Shown: in pieces, positions 16,365 to 23,698 of the stretch
Layout: each line of letters opens with the position of its first letter
Position numbering within the stretch: the stretch's first letter is position 1
NCBI RefSeq assembly: GCF_001665235.1
Contig: NZ_LZSC01000041.1
Span: forward strand, 25,785-89,784
Direction: 5' to 3'
Origin: Mycobacterium sp. 1100029.7
GTDB taxonomy: Bacteria; Actinomycetota; Actinomycetes; Mycobacteriales; Mycobacteriaceae
Length of the DNA stretch: 64,000 nt
Position numbers and translations under genes: made by a program
Notes under the pieces: model-generated
Told to the model about the DNA's origin: nothing
Seen by the model: the letters and a program-made list of their open reading frames with translations, nothing else
The model's database searches: none

Positions 16365-17104
16365 AACAAATCCTTGTGGTTCACGTCGGTGATCAGGCCG
16401 CCGTCCATGACGAACTCACTGCCGGTGGCGTAGGACGACTCGTCGCTGGCCAGGAACAGGATGAACGTCGCAACCTCTCGCACTTGTCCGGGCCGGCCCA
16501 GCGGGATGGTGACCATGTCCTCGGGCAGGTGCTTGGTCATCGGGGTGCGAATGAAGCCGGGGTGCACTGAGTTCACCCGGATGTTGTGCTTGGCGAGCTC
16601 CAGCGCCGCCGACTTCGCCAGGCCGCGCACGCCCCACTTGGATGCGACGTAGGGGTGCACCATGGGCGCACCGCGCAGGCCCTCGATCGAGGACACGTTG
16701 ATGATCGAACCACCGCCAGCCGCGATCATCGGGTCGACGGCCACCCGCATGCCCAGGAACGTTCCGGTCAGATTGACGTCAATCACCTTCTGCCACTTGG
16801 TCAGATCAAAACTACGCAGCGGGCCGAGTGCGACGGTACCGGCGTTGTTGACCAACACGTCGAGCTTGCCGAATTCGCCGACCGCGGTCGCGACCGCGGC
16901 GTCCCACTGGTCAGGCTGCGTCACGTCGAGGTGCACGTAGCGCGCGGCGTCACCGAGTTCCTCGGCCAGCGCCTTGCCCTGGTCATCGAGGATATCGCCG
17001 ATCACTACCTTGGCGCCCTCCTCGACGAGCAGGCGCGCGTCTTCGGCGCCCATGCCGCCGGCGGCGCCACTGATGAGTGCAACTTTGCCGTCTACTCGAC
17101 CCAC
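16361..17104 (-). CDS. SDR oxidoreductase, FabG3-like hydroxysteroid dehydrogenase
   Basis: A classical SDR of 247 residues. SGAAGGMGAEDARLLVEEGAKVV is the Rossmann loop, NNAG is followed by INVSSIEG (catalytic Ser), and the YxxxK pair is in YVASK. From memory it resembles M. tuberculosis FabG3 (Rv2002, a 3-alpha/20-beta-hydroxysteroid dehydrogenase): both have GDILD, DAARYVHLDVTQP and SSIEG, then ASDESSY. A steroid-type substrate is therefore plausible but not proved. It is followed on the same strand, upstream, by an amine-dehydrogenase-like protein, with an 18-bp gap. Confidence 0.9.
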   Translation of the reverse strand: MGRVDGKVALISGAAGGMGAEDARLLVEEGAKVVIGDILDDQGKALAEELGDAARYVHLDVTQPDQWDAAVATAVGEFGKLDVLVNNAGTVALGPLRSFDLTKWQKVIDVNLTGTFLGMRVAVDPMIAAGGGSIINVSSIEGLRGAPMVHPYVASKWGVRGLAKSAALELAKHNIRVNSVHPGFIRTPMTKHLPEDMVTIPLGRPGQVREVATFILFLASDESSYATGSEFVMDGGLITDVNHKDLF

Positions 17105-17122
17105 GGAAGGGTCTCCTTTCGA

Positions 17123-18223
17123 TTAGGTGGTCACCAAAGTGCTTGGTGCGTAAAGGCCTTTGCCGGTTATCAGGGGAAGGTCAAGCGTGCTCTGAATGCC
17201 GGGGGGTGCCGCGATCACCGCCGGGATGGCGTTGACGATTCGACCCGCGGCGCCGGCGATCGCGGCGTGATTGTGGTCGCCTTTGCGGCTGCTCGGAATG
17301 ATGTCGACGGCATACGACGGCTCGCCGGTGATCTCGACGCGGTAGGAGCCGTCTCCGGAGGCGGGCTGCGGCAGGTCCGGACGCAAGTCGGGCCGCAGCC
17401 GGGTGACGTGCTCGATGACGATGGCGGGGTGGCCCTTGACCATGCCGCGGATCTCGAACTGCAACACCGCCACGGTGCCCTTGGCGACGTGGCCGACCGC
17501 GATGTCGAAATCCTCTGGCGCCGGTTCACGCTGGTAGGACTCTTCGATCTGGTCGACCTCGATGCCCAGTCCGGCCGCCAGCTGCCGGATCGCGGTGCCC
17601 CAGGCGATGCTGAGAATGCCCGGCTGCAGCAGCATCGGGATCTCGTCCATGGGCCGGGCGAACCCCATGTAGGACATCACTTCTTCGCCGTCGTAGCTGG
17701 CGTAGTCGTGGATCTCCATGCAGCGCACCTGCTCGATGCGCTGGCACGTTCCCGCGAGCGCGAACGGGATCAGGTCGTTGGCGAATCCGGGATCCACGCC
17801 GCTGATGAAGATGGTCGAATTGCCTTGTTTGGCAGCATCTTCCACGCGAGCAATGTACTTGTCGGGCATCACGCCCCACGGGTACTGCAGCAACCCCGGC
17901 GACGAGCCGACGACGTTGATGCCGGCGGCCAGGATGCGCATCACGTCGGTCATCGCGTCGGGCAGCCGGGTGTCGCCCATCGCGCAGTACACGACGCACT
18001 CGGGTTTGGCGGCGATAATGGCGTCCAGGTCGTTGACGGCCTTGACACCGGTGACGGTCGGGGCGTCCAACCCGACGCCGCACAGCTCGCCGGCGTCGCG
18101 GCCCACCTTCTCCGGCGTCGACACGTTGACGCCGATCAGGTCGAACAGCGGATTGGTGATCAGTTCGGCTAGGGCCAGGCCTCCGACGTTGCCGGTACCG
18201 ACGTGCGCGACGCGGATCGCCAT
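17123..18223 (-). CDS. NAD(P)H-dependent amine-dehydrogenase-like oxidoreductase
   Basis: A 366-residue dihydrodipicolinate-reductase-like protein. The N-terminal Rossmann motif is VAHVGTGNVGGLALAEL, then VVYCAMGDTRLPDAM and NVVGSSPGLLQYPWGVMP. The C-terminal domain is of the mycobacterial 2,4-diaminopentanoate/amine dehydrogenase-like group. Family members bind NAD(P) and reduce imines or related groups; the true substrate in mycobacteria is unknown. It is cotranscribed with the FabG3-like SDR downstream. An inverted repeat lies just upstream at 18248-18272. Confidence 0.8.
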   Translation of the reverse strand: MAIRVAHVGTGNVGGLALAELITNPLFDLIGVNVSTPEKVGRDAGELCGVGLDAPTVTGVKAVNDLDAIIAAKPECVVYCAMGDTRLPDAMTDVMRILAAGINVVGSSPGLLQYPWGVMPDKYIARVEDAAKQGNSTIFISGVDPGFANDLIPFALAGTCQRIEQVRCMEIHDYASYDGEEVMSYMGFARPMDEIPMLLQPGILSIAWGTAIRQLAAGLGIEVDQIEESYQREPAPEDFDIAVGHVAKGTVAVLQFEIRGMVKGHPAIVIEHVTRLRPDLRPDLPQPASGDGSYRVEITGEPSYAVDIIPSSRKGDHNHAAIAGAAGRIVNAIPAVIAAPPGIQSTLDLPLITGKGLYAPSTLVTT

Positions 18224-18247
18224 GACAGTCTCCGTCCCTCGAAGTCC

Positions 18248-18272
18248 CTAGAACCCAGGCAAACTTTTCTAG
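18248..18272. promoter_or_regulatory. Inverted repeat CTAGAA-N13-TTCTAG
   Basis: Perfect 6-bp arms, 25 bp upstream of the start of the amine-dehydrogenase-like gene. It is a possible operator in the promoter of the two-gene SDR operon. No matching regulator gene is adjacent. Confidence 0.3.
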
Positions 18273-18326
18273 ACAGTAGTCCACAACTTCCGGGCCGCCT
18301 ACAGGGCCGGACGTAACCGCGGCCAA

Positions 18327-18392
18327 GCCCGCGAGCGTAATCGCACGGCGAAAAATTGAGCGCAATCTCGCCGTGGGGTTACGCTCGCGGGC
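18327..18392. repeat. Long imperfect hairpin (REP/MITE-like palindrome)
   Basis: Two 25-bp arms, 18327-18351 and 18368-18392, pair at 23 of 25 positions around a 16-base A/T-richer loop. The arms start GCCCGCGAGCGTAA and end TTACGCTCGCGGGC. It lies between divergently transcribed genes, so a terminator is unlikely. A dispersed palindromic element or a structured regulatory RNA or DNA element fits better. Confidence 0.6.
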
Positions 18393-18463
18393 AACAAGCA
18401 TCTGGCGCGATCTGAGTAGTCCTACGCTTTCGGGCGCACCACATGGTTTCGCATCCTGAATGC

Positions 18464-18751
18464 ATGACCATTCCTGAAAACACCAAGAACACTCCCGCGT
18501 TTTTCATCCAGGCCGCCGTCGCGTTCGGGATCAGTTTCTTCGCCGCCCTGGGCGGGATTTTCTATCTGCCGCTCGACGCCTGGCAGCGGTTGTTCCTCGG
18601 CATGACCGTGCTGTTCCTGGTCTCGAGCGCGTTCACGCTGGCGAAGGTGATCCGCGATCAGCAAGAAGCCGCGACCGTGCGGGTGCGTCTGGACGAGGCG
18701 CGCATGGAGAAGCTGTTCGCCGAACACAATCCGTTCACCGCCGCGAGCTGA
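18464..18751 (+). CDS. YiaA/YiaB-family membrane protein
   Basis: A 95-residue protein with two hydrophobic helices (AFFIQAAVAFGISFFAALGGIFYL and WQRLFLGMTVLFLVSSAFTLA) and a charged C-terminal tail (RVRLDEARMEKLFAEHNPF). That is the layout of the YiaA/YiaB inner membrane family, whose function is unknown. The start is the ATG at 18464 (MTIPENTK); an upstream in-frame start at 18443 is possible. It precedes the two-component operon by 42 bp on the same strand. Confidence 0.75.
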   Translation: MTIPENTKNTPAFFIQAAVAFGISFFAALGGIFYLPLDAWQRLFLGMTVLFLVSSAFTLAKVIRDQQEAATVRVRLDEARMEKLFAEHNPFTAAS

Positions 18752-18793
18752 TCGTCCGACGGGTGTGCCGCCGGCACACTTATGCTGAGCGCG

Positions 18794-19939
18794 ATGACGC
18801 GCCCCGACCCCGATGCGACCGCGCCGCTGTGGCGGGCGGCGCAGGTGTTCCGGTTGCTGAGTTGCATCTACGCCACCGGCTTTCAGATCGCGATCAACCC
18901 GGATCTGCGCCGGCCCATGCTCGGCTGGGTGCTGTTCGCGGTACTGATCGGCTGGAGCGCGGCGTGTGCGTTCGCCTACTTACGCGGGTTCGGCCGCAAG
19001 CCGGCGTGGGTGATCGCCGAGATCGTGATCGTGCTGCTGCTCATGTGGTCCAACAAAGTCGTCACCTTCGGACACTGGGCGGCCGACAACCAGACCTGGC
19101 CCACGACGTTGTGGGCCAGCAATCCCACGATCTCCGCCGCCATCCAGTTCGGTCCCGTACGGGGCATGCTGACCGGGCTCGCGGTGATGGCGACCAACTT
19201 CGCCGTCAAGAACTACTTCGACCTCAACCTCGGGCACAACGCCACCATCATCATCGAGTTGGCGATCGGCATGGCGATCGGTCTGGCCGCGCAGACGGCG
19301 CGGCGGGCTCACCAGGAACTACAGCGTGCTGCCCAACTCTCCGCGGCGGTGCAAGAGCGCGAGCGACTGTCTCGTGAGGTGCATGACGGGGCCATCCAGG
19401 TGCTGGCGCTGGTCGCCAAGCGTGGTCACGAAATCGGCGGCGCCACAGCAGAACTGGCTGAGCTGGCCAGTGAACAGGAACGCGCGCTACGGCGTTGGGT
19501 CACCTCCACCGCCATCGACGAGTACGGGGATGCGACGACGATCGACTTCCGCACGCTGCTGCGGCGCCGCGAGTCCGACCGCGTCTGCATGAGCCTGCCG
19601 GGAACCGCGGTGGATCTGCCCCGCCGGGTCGCCGCCGAGCTGGACGCCGCCGTGGGCAACGCCCTGGACAACGCCAGGGCGCACGCGGGCCCGGATGCGC
19701 AGGCCTTCGTGCTCCTAGAAGATCTCGGCGATTCGGTGTTGGTCAGCGTTCGCGACGACGGCGTCGGCATTGCCGAAGGCCGGCTTGCCGACGCCGCCCG
19801 CGAGGGTCGCCTTGGGATTTCGAAATCGATTGTGGGACGGCTGAACTCGCTGGGCGGAACGGCGCAGCTGCACAGCAGCCCGGGTCAAGGCGTCGAGTGG
19901 GAGTTGTGCGTGCCACGACCGGGGGGACGAGATGACTGA
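18794..19939 (+). CDS. Membrane sensor histidine kinase, MacS-like
   Basis: A 381-residue sensor kinase from the ATG at 18794 (an ATG at 18782 is in frame). About five hydrophobic segments fill residues 20-165, with little room for an external sensor domain. The HisKA_3-type phospho-acceptor is His197 in SREVHDGAIQVL. The ATPase part shows NALDNARAHAG (N box), VRDDGVGI and GRLGISKSIVGRLNSLGGTAQL. The membrane part resembles the MacS type of actinobacterial sensors. It overlaps the response regulator by 8 bp, so the two form a cognate pair. Confidence 0.88.
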   Translation: MTRPDPDATAPLWRAAQVFRLLSCIYATGFQIAINPDLRRPMLGWVLFAVLIGWSAACAFAYLRGFGRKPAWVIAEIVIVLLLMWSNKVVTFGHWAADNQTWPTTLWASNPTISAAIQFGPVRGMLTGLAVMATNFAVKNYFDLNLGHNATIIIELAIGMAIGLAAQTARRAHQELQRAAQLSAAVQERERLSREVHDGAIQVLALVAKRGHEIGGATAELAELASEQERALRRWVTSTAIDEYGDATTIDFRTLLRRRESDRVCMSLPGTAVDLPRRVAAELDAAVGNALDNARAHAGPDAQAFVLLEDLGDSVLVSVRDDGVGIAEGRLADAAREGRLGISKSIVGRLNSLGGTAQLHSSPGQGVEWELCVPRPGGRDD

Positions 19940-20591
19940 CGCCGCAACAACGGTGATGGTGGTAGACGATCATCCGATCTGGCGCGACGCCGTGGCCCGT
20001 GATCTTGCCGAGGACGGCTTCAACGTGGTCGCCACCGCCGACGGGGTGGCGGCCGCGCGACGCAGGGCGGCCGCGGTGCGGCCCGATGTCGTGGTGATGG
20101 ACATGAATCTGTCCGACGGCAACGGCGCGCAGGCGACAGCAGAGGTGTTGGCGGTGTCCCCGTCCACCCGAATCTTGGTGCTGTCGGCCTCCGACGAGCG
20201 CGACGACGTTCTCGAGGCGGTCAAGGCCGGGGCCATCGGCTACCTGGTCAAGAGCGCTTCCAAGGCCGAATTGGCCGAAGCCGTGCAGTCCACCGCAGCG
20301 GGGCGTGCCGTGTTCACCCCGAGCCTGGCCGGGCTGGTGCTGGGCGAGTATCGCCGCATCGCCCAGCGCAAGGATTCCGAACCGTCCGGCCCGAGCTTGA
20401 CCGAACGCGAAACCGAGGTGCTGCGCTACGTCGCAAAGGGCATGTCGGCCAAGCAGATCGGTGAACGTCTTTCGTTGAGTCATCGCACCGTCGAAAACCA
20501 CATCCAAGCGACATTCCGTAAGTTGCAGGTCGCCAATCGGGTCGAGTTGACCCGTTACGCAATCGAACACGGCCTCGACGGCGAAGCCTGA
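19932..20591 (+). CDS. NarL/FixJ-family response regulator
   Basis: A 219-residue response regulator. The receiver domain has VVDDHP (acidic pocket), the phospho-acceptor Asp57 in VVVMDMNLSDGNG, and Lys in GYLVKSASKAEL. The C-terminal LuxR helix-turn-helix is LTERETEVLRYVAKGMSAKQIGE, with SHRTVENHIQATFRKLQV. It starts inside the kinase gene (8-bp overlap). Its last 37 bp overlap the 3' end of the convergent small membrane protein gene. Confidence 0.92.
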   Translation: MTDAATTVMVVDDHPIWRDAVARDLAEDGFNVVATADGVAAARRRAAAVRPDVVVMDMNLSDGNGAQATAEVLAVSPSTRILVLSASDERDDVLEAVKAGAIGYLVKSASKAELAEAVQSTAAGRAVFTPSLAGLVLGEYRRIAQRKDSEPSGPSLTERETEVLRYVAKGMSAKQIGERLSLSHRTVENHIQATFRKLQVANRVELTRYAIEHGLDGEA

Positions 20592-21052
20592 CCGGCACAG
20601 CCGTGTTGCGAAACTGCAAGCGCCACAGCCGTTGTCAAGACGCCAAGGGTACAGGCGACGATGGCCCACGCCACGGACTGGGTGGGCAGCCCGGCCATCG
20701 TCTTGCCGAACACCAGCGTGGCGGGCACGAGCCCGCAGACCAGCAGCAGACCGGACAACAGGCCCGGCGCACACGCGATCATCGTCACCCAGATGCCGGC
20801 ACGGCGGCGCAACAGCAGCATGGTGGCCCCGCCGAACAGCGTCAGGGCCGCGGCGGCCTCCAGCAGTCCCACCGCAACCAAGCCGATCCCGAGCGGCCCC
20901 ACCAGCAGCAGGGGGGTCAGAAAGCCAAGTCCCCCGGCGACTTTCGTCAGCTCCAGGTCGCTGGCGACGAAGCCCAGCCCGTTCACCGCAGCGCCCAGAA
21001 TTGTCATCAGGGCGACCGCGGTGCCGGGGACGGGCGGAAGCGCGGATTTCAC
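20555..21052 (-). CDS. Small four-helix membrane protein
   Basis: A 165-residue hydrophobic protein with about four membrane segments (for example FLTPLLLVGPLGIGLVAVGLLEAAAALTLFGG, split by a short loop, and AWAIVACTLGVLTTAVALAV). The start is the GTG at 21052, forming a GTGA overlap with the acyltransferase stop. The longer upstream open frame is antisense noise. It is coupled to the acyltransferase and may be its partner. No known family recognised. Confidence 0.6.
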   Translation of the reverse strand: MKSALPPVPGTAVALMTILGAAVNGLGFVASDLELTKVAGGLGFLTPLLLVGPLGIGLVAVGLLEAAAALTLFGGATMLLLRRRAGIWVTMIACAPGLLSGLLLVCGLVPATLVFGKTMAGLPTQSVAWAIVACTLGVLTTAVALAVSQHGCAGQASPSRPCSIA

Positions 21053-22350
21053 GTCCGATCCCGGCCGAGCGCGGCGAGCGCCCGGGCGCCGATCAAGCCG
21101 GCCACCATCGTCGCGACGCAGATCAGTCCGTCGTCCTTGAGTCCCCATTTGATCGCGGCCAGGGTCGCCACCCCGGTGACACACAGCGACAGCCCTGCCG
21201 CCACACCCCGGCCCGTCGAGGTGATGGCCGGCGCACCGTCCCAGCCGGCGAGCGGATTGTTCTCCAGCGGCCGCAGCAGCAAGAACAACACCGCCACGGC
21301 GGCGACCATCAGGAGCAGTTGCATCACGCTGACCGCGAGGAAGTCGGGCCGACCGGGGTAGCGCGGGTGGCCCAGGTAGTCGAAGAGCAGGTGCATGCCC
21401 AGCAGGGCCGGCATGTGCCACAGGTACAGCGTCATCGCTCCCGAGTTGCCCAGCGCGGTCCACCACCACACCCGCGGCCGTTGCGCCCAGCGGGCGATCG
21501 CGGGCATCGCGGCCAGGGCCAGCGCGCTCAGGATGATGGCGTGCCCGGCGAGCAGCAGCGACGGCGGGCTGGTGTTGGACAGGTGGTGATCCCCGGTGCC
21601 GACCATGCTGATCTCATACGGCCCCCAGGAGACCAGCGCGATGTCCACGGTCAGAAACGTCGCGGATGTGGCCAGCGCGGCAGGTGCGGTGAGCAGCCCG
21701 CGCCGGTACGCGACGCCGAACATGGCGGGGATCAGCCAGACCGCGAGATTCAGATAGCCCAGCGCCGACGCGGCGTGCCAGTGCACCCGGATGGCGTCGA
21801 TGGCGGCGATGCTGCCGTAGACCGACCCCACACCCACGGCCAGGCGGGTCCGGGTGGTGATCGCGTTCAGCATCGGCATCGCCGCCAGCACCAGCACGTA
21901 GGCGCCCAGAAACCACAGCAGCTGGATGCTGACGCCGGCGATTGGCTCGTAAACGTGTTGCGGCAGAACCGGATACAGGATGGTGAGCGCGACCGCCCAG
22001 AACCCGAGGTAATAGAACACCGGGCGGAACAGTCGGGTGCAGCGCTTCATCAGCCAGCCGCCCCAGTTGGTGCCGGGCCGCCAGGAGGACAAGGAAGCCG
22101 CGGCACCGGCGAAGAAGAACAGCGGCATGATCTGGAAGATCCAGGTCAGAGCCTGAAACACCGGCGAGATGGTGAGCATGTTGTCCCAGATCAGCACCTG
22201 GTTGCGGATGACGCTGATCGCCATCACGGTGTGGCCGGTCACGACACCGACCAGCGAGACGATGCGAATGACATCGAGAGCGCGGTCGCGGTCGGCCGGT
22301 GTGCGTGCTGCCAGCTCGGTGGGGCTCGGAATGCCCAGTGAAGTCGTCAT
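21049..22350 (-). CDS. Acyltransferase 3 family membrane protein
   Basis: A 433-residue integral membrane O-acyltransferase of the OafA/acyltransferase-3 family with about ten helices. Visible are RALDVIRIVSLVGVVTGHTVMA (the N-terminal helix with the family Arg and His), MPLFFFAGAAASLSSW, RLFRPVFYYLGFW and the C-terminal MTLYLWHMPALLGMHLLF. Such proteins acetylate or succinylate sugars, lipids or antibiotics at the envelope. The start is the ATG at 22350. It is followed by the coupled small membrane protein. Confidence 0.85.
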   Translation of the reverse strand: MTTSLGIPSPTELAARTPADRDRALDVIRIVSLVGVVTGHTVMAISVIRNQVLIWDNMLTISPVFQALTWIFQIMPLFFFAGAAASLSSWRPGTNWGGWLMKRCTRLFRPVFYYLGFWAVALTILYPVLPQHVYEPIAGVSIQLLWFLGAYVLVLAAMPMLNAITTRTRLAVGVGSVYGSIAAIDAIRVHWHAASALGYLNLAVWLIPAMFGVAYRRGLLTAPAALATSATFLTVDIALVSWGPYEISMVGTGDHHLSNTSPPSLLLAGHAIILSALALAAMPAIARWAQRPRVWWWTALGNSGAMTLYLWHMPALLGMHLLFDYLGHPRYPGRPDFLAVSVMQLLLMVAAVAVLFLLLRPLENNPLAGWDGAPAITSTGRGVAAGLSLCVTGVATLAAIKWGLKDDGLICVATMVAGLIGARALAALGRDRT

Positions 22351-22428
22351 GGGAACAGCGTCGCCCGACGGCAAACACAAAACCCGCGCGAAACTACCCG
22401 TCAGGGGTGAGTAGAACTACTCAATTGG

Positions 22429-23070
22429 CTAGGGCCCGAGCGGGGACTCGGTGCGGGTCGCCTCGTCGCGGATCAGGCCCCGCAGCAGCGCGGTGCTGAA
22501 CTCGGCGGCGATCTCCTTGGCGCTGCGCCGTCCGCTCGGGCGCAGCCAGCGATAGCTGCCCAGCGTCATGCCGATGTAGCCCAGCGCCAGCACGTGCGAG
22601 TCGCATTGATAGAACTCACCGCTGGCGATCCCGCGGTCGATCAGGCCGTGCACGTGGTGGTACACCTGCGCTTCCTTTTCGCGCACCTCGGCGACCTGCT
22701 CTTCGGTGAACCATTCGGTGATGTAGGGCTGCTCCTGGAAGTAGACCGCCGCCCGCTCGGGATCACTCGCGATGCCGGTGAGCAGGCGAATCGTGTACTG
22801 GTAGAGCGCCTCGCGGGCCGTCCAGGAGGGATCGTCGTGCACGGCGGCCAGGGTGCCCTCGGCGGCCTGCCGGTAGATGTCGAACAGGATCAGCGACTTG
22901 CTGGCGTAGTAGTGGTAGACGGTCGCCTTGTTCAGGCCGATGACGTCGGCGACGTCATCCATCCGGGTGCCGTGGTAGCCGCGGGCGGCGAACAGCTTGG
23001 TGGCGACGGCCAGCAACTCCTCGCGGCGTGTTAACCCGTTTCGGGTGATGCTGTCGGATGACATGTCCAC
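22429..23070 (-). CDS. TetR-family regulator
   Basis: A 213-residue TetR protein. The DNA-binding domain is RREELLAVATKLFAARGYHGTRMDDVA, with the recognition helix LNKATVYHYYASKSLILFDIY. The C-terminal ligand domain resembles that of lipid regulators such as KstR2 in layout (YFQEQPYITEWFTEEQ, then YRWLRPSGRRSAKEI), but it is not the KstR2 orthologue as I remember it. The 78-bp gap to the acyltransferase start downstream allows cotranscription. A 16-bp palindrome 64 bp upstream is a likely autoregulatory site. Confidence 0.88.
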   Translation of the reverse strand: MDMSSDSITRNGLTRREELLAVATKLFAARGYHGTRMDDVADVIGLNKATVYHYYASKSLILFDIYRQAAEGTLAAVHDDPSWTAREALYQYTIRLLTGIASDPERAAVYFQEQPYITEWFTEEQVAEVREKEAQVYHHVHGLIDRGIASGEFYQCDSHVLALGYIGMTLGSYRWLRPSGRRSAKEIAAEFSTALLRGLIRDEATRTESPLGP

Positions 23071-23133
23071 TCACTATCGTCGCTGCCAGCGGGGCCGGAT
23101 GGGCAGGTAACCGGGCCCGGTGTAGGCAAAGTA

Positions 23134-23149
23134 CCAATCAACTGGTTGG
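23134..23149. promoter_or_regulatory. TetR operator candidate, CCAATCAACTGGTTGG
   Basis: Imperfect 16-bp palindrome (outer CCAA and TTGG are exact), 64 bp upstream of the TetR start and about 90 bp upstream of the first microprotein gene. It could control both directions. Confidence 0.4.
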
Positions 23150-23189
23150 ACAGTTTAGAGGTATCGGCTTCTGTCGCACTGCCGCATAT

Positions 23190-23220
23190 GCGACTAGACT
23201 TCATTATTTGAACTAGTCGC
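23190..23220. promoter_or_regulatory. Inverted repeat upstream of microprotein copy 1
   Basis: Perfect 8-bp arms GCGACTAG and CTAGTCGC separated by 15 AT-rich bases, ending 18 bp before the ATG. It may be an operator or a 5' UTR hairpin. Copy 2 of the microprotein has only part of this (AACTAGCG). Confidence 0.4.
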
Positions 23221-23238
23221 GAGCACAGAGGTGGGGCG

Positions 23239-23364
23239 ATGGATCCGAGTCCGGATTATGACGGTAGCGACGAAATCGAATTCTTCATGCGATACCTGAC
23301 CTGGGGCCTGCGCGGCGTCCAGGACGGCAACGGCTACCCGCCCCCCGCGTACCCGCCCGTTTAG
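23239..23364 (+). CDS. 41-residue microprotein, copy 1
   Basis: A small protein starting MDPSPDYDGSDEIEFF and ending GYPPPAYPPV, with ribosome site AGAGGTGGGG 5 bases before the ATG. It is acidic at the N-terminus, amphipathic/aromatic in the middle (invariant SDEIEFFMRYLTWGLRGV, residues 10-27) and proline-tyrosine rich at the C-terminus. A second copy lies 197 bp downstream. The two copies differ by 13 synonymous codons and only five substitutions, so the peptide itself is conserved. No signal peptide or Cys. Function unknown; the position beside a P450 and a TetR may be meaningful. Confidence 0.8.
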   Translation: MDPSPDYDGSDEIEFFMRYLTWGLRGVQDGNGYPPPAYPPV

Positions 23365-23423
23365 GCAGAGTTTTTCGCCTCGGAGAACAAAACACCGGCC
23401 CACCGGTCGGCAGGGCCCACGTC

Positions 23424-23450
23424 TTGACAATTCCAGCTACTGGTTAGCTT
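23424..23450 (+). promoter_or_regulatory. SigA-like promoter candidate for microprotein copy 2
   Basis: TTGACA at 23424-23429 and TAGCTT at 23445-23450, spacer 15 bp (short). This would give a leader of about 105 bases before copy 2. Confidence 0.3.
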
Positions 23451-23548
23451 GCGCTGCAACAGAATTCGGAGTCGACTCGGTGTTTGCCGCGATGCGTGCG
23501 GCACTGCCTGGGTGGCGCGGCGCACCCCCAGACCCGGGACGTTGAAAC

Positions 23549-23554
23549 TAGCGT
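23549..23554 (+). promoter_or_regulatory. Possible leaderless -10 (TAGCGT) for copy 2
   Basis: A TANNNT hexamer ends 7 bases before the ATG at 23562, the spacing expected when transcription starts at the first base of the start codon. No ribosome site precedes this copy, which fits leaderless expression, common in mycobacteria. Confidence 0.35.
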
Positions 23555-23561
23555 TGGTCGC

Positions 23562-23687
23562 ATGGACCCGAGTCCGGACTACGACGCCAGCGATGAAATC
23601 GAGTTCTTCATGCGATACCTGACCTGGGGCCTGCGTGGGGTCGAGAATGGGCAGGGCTATCCGCCGCCGGCCTACCCGCCTGCCTGA
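23562..23687 (+). CDS. 41-residue microprotein, copy 2
   Basis: Tandem paralogue of the gene at 23239, starting MDPSPDYDASDEIEFF and ending GYPPPAYPPA. Differences from copy 1 are G9A, Q28E, D29N, N31Q and V41A; residues 10-27 are identical. Copy 1 has a ribosome site, whereas this copy seems leaderless, so the two may be expressed under different conditions. It ends 12 bp before the convergent CYP125-like gene. The C-terminal PPPAYPP is of the proline-rich ligand type. Unknown function. Confidence 0.8.
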   Translation: MDPSPDYDASDEIEFFMRYLTWGLRGVENGQGYPPPAYPPA

Positions 23688-23698
23688 ACCGCACCGGT

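Noticed and set aside
16586..18172. 528-codon plus-strand frame
   Set aside because: Antisense to the FabG3-like SDR and the amine-dehydrogenase-like gene, both with intact cofactor motifs.
18327..18392. Reading the long hairpin as a terminator
   Set aside because: It lies between divergent genes, with no gene ending near it and no T tract.
20632..22341. 569-codon plus-strand frame, very rich in Arg, Gln and Pro
   Set aside because: Antisense to the acyltransferase-3 and small membrane protein genes; composition typical of non-coding high-GC frames.
23287..23301. The segment MRYLT in the microprotein resembles the MRYxH precursor of P450-made biarylitides
   Set aside because: Biarylitide precursors end in His directly followed by a stop codon and are about five residues. 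Here the frame continues to a 41-residue protein, with Thr in place of His, and the nearby P450 is CYP125-like.
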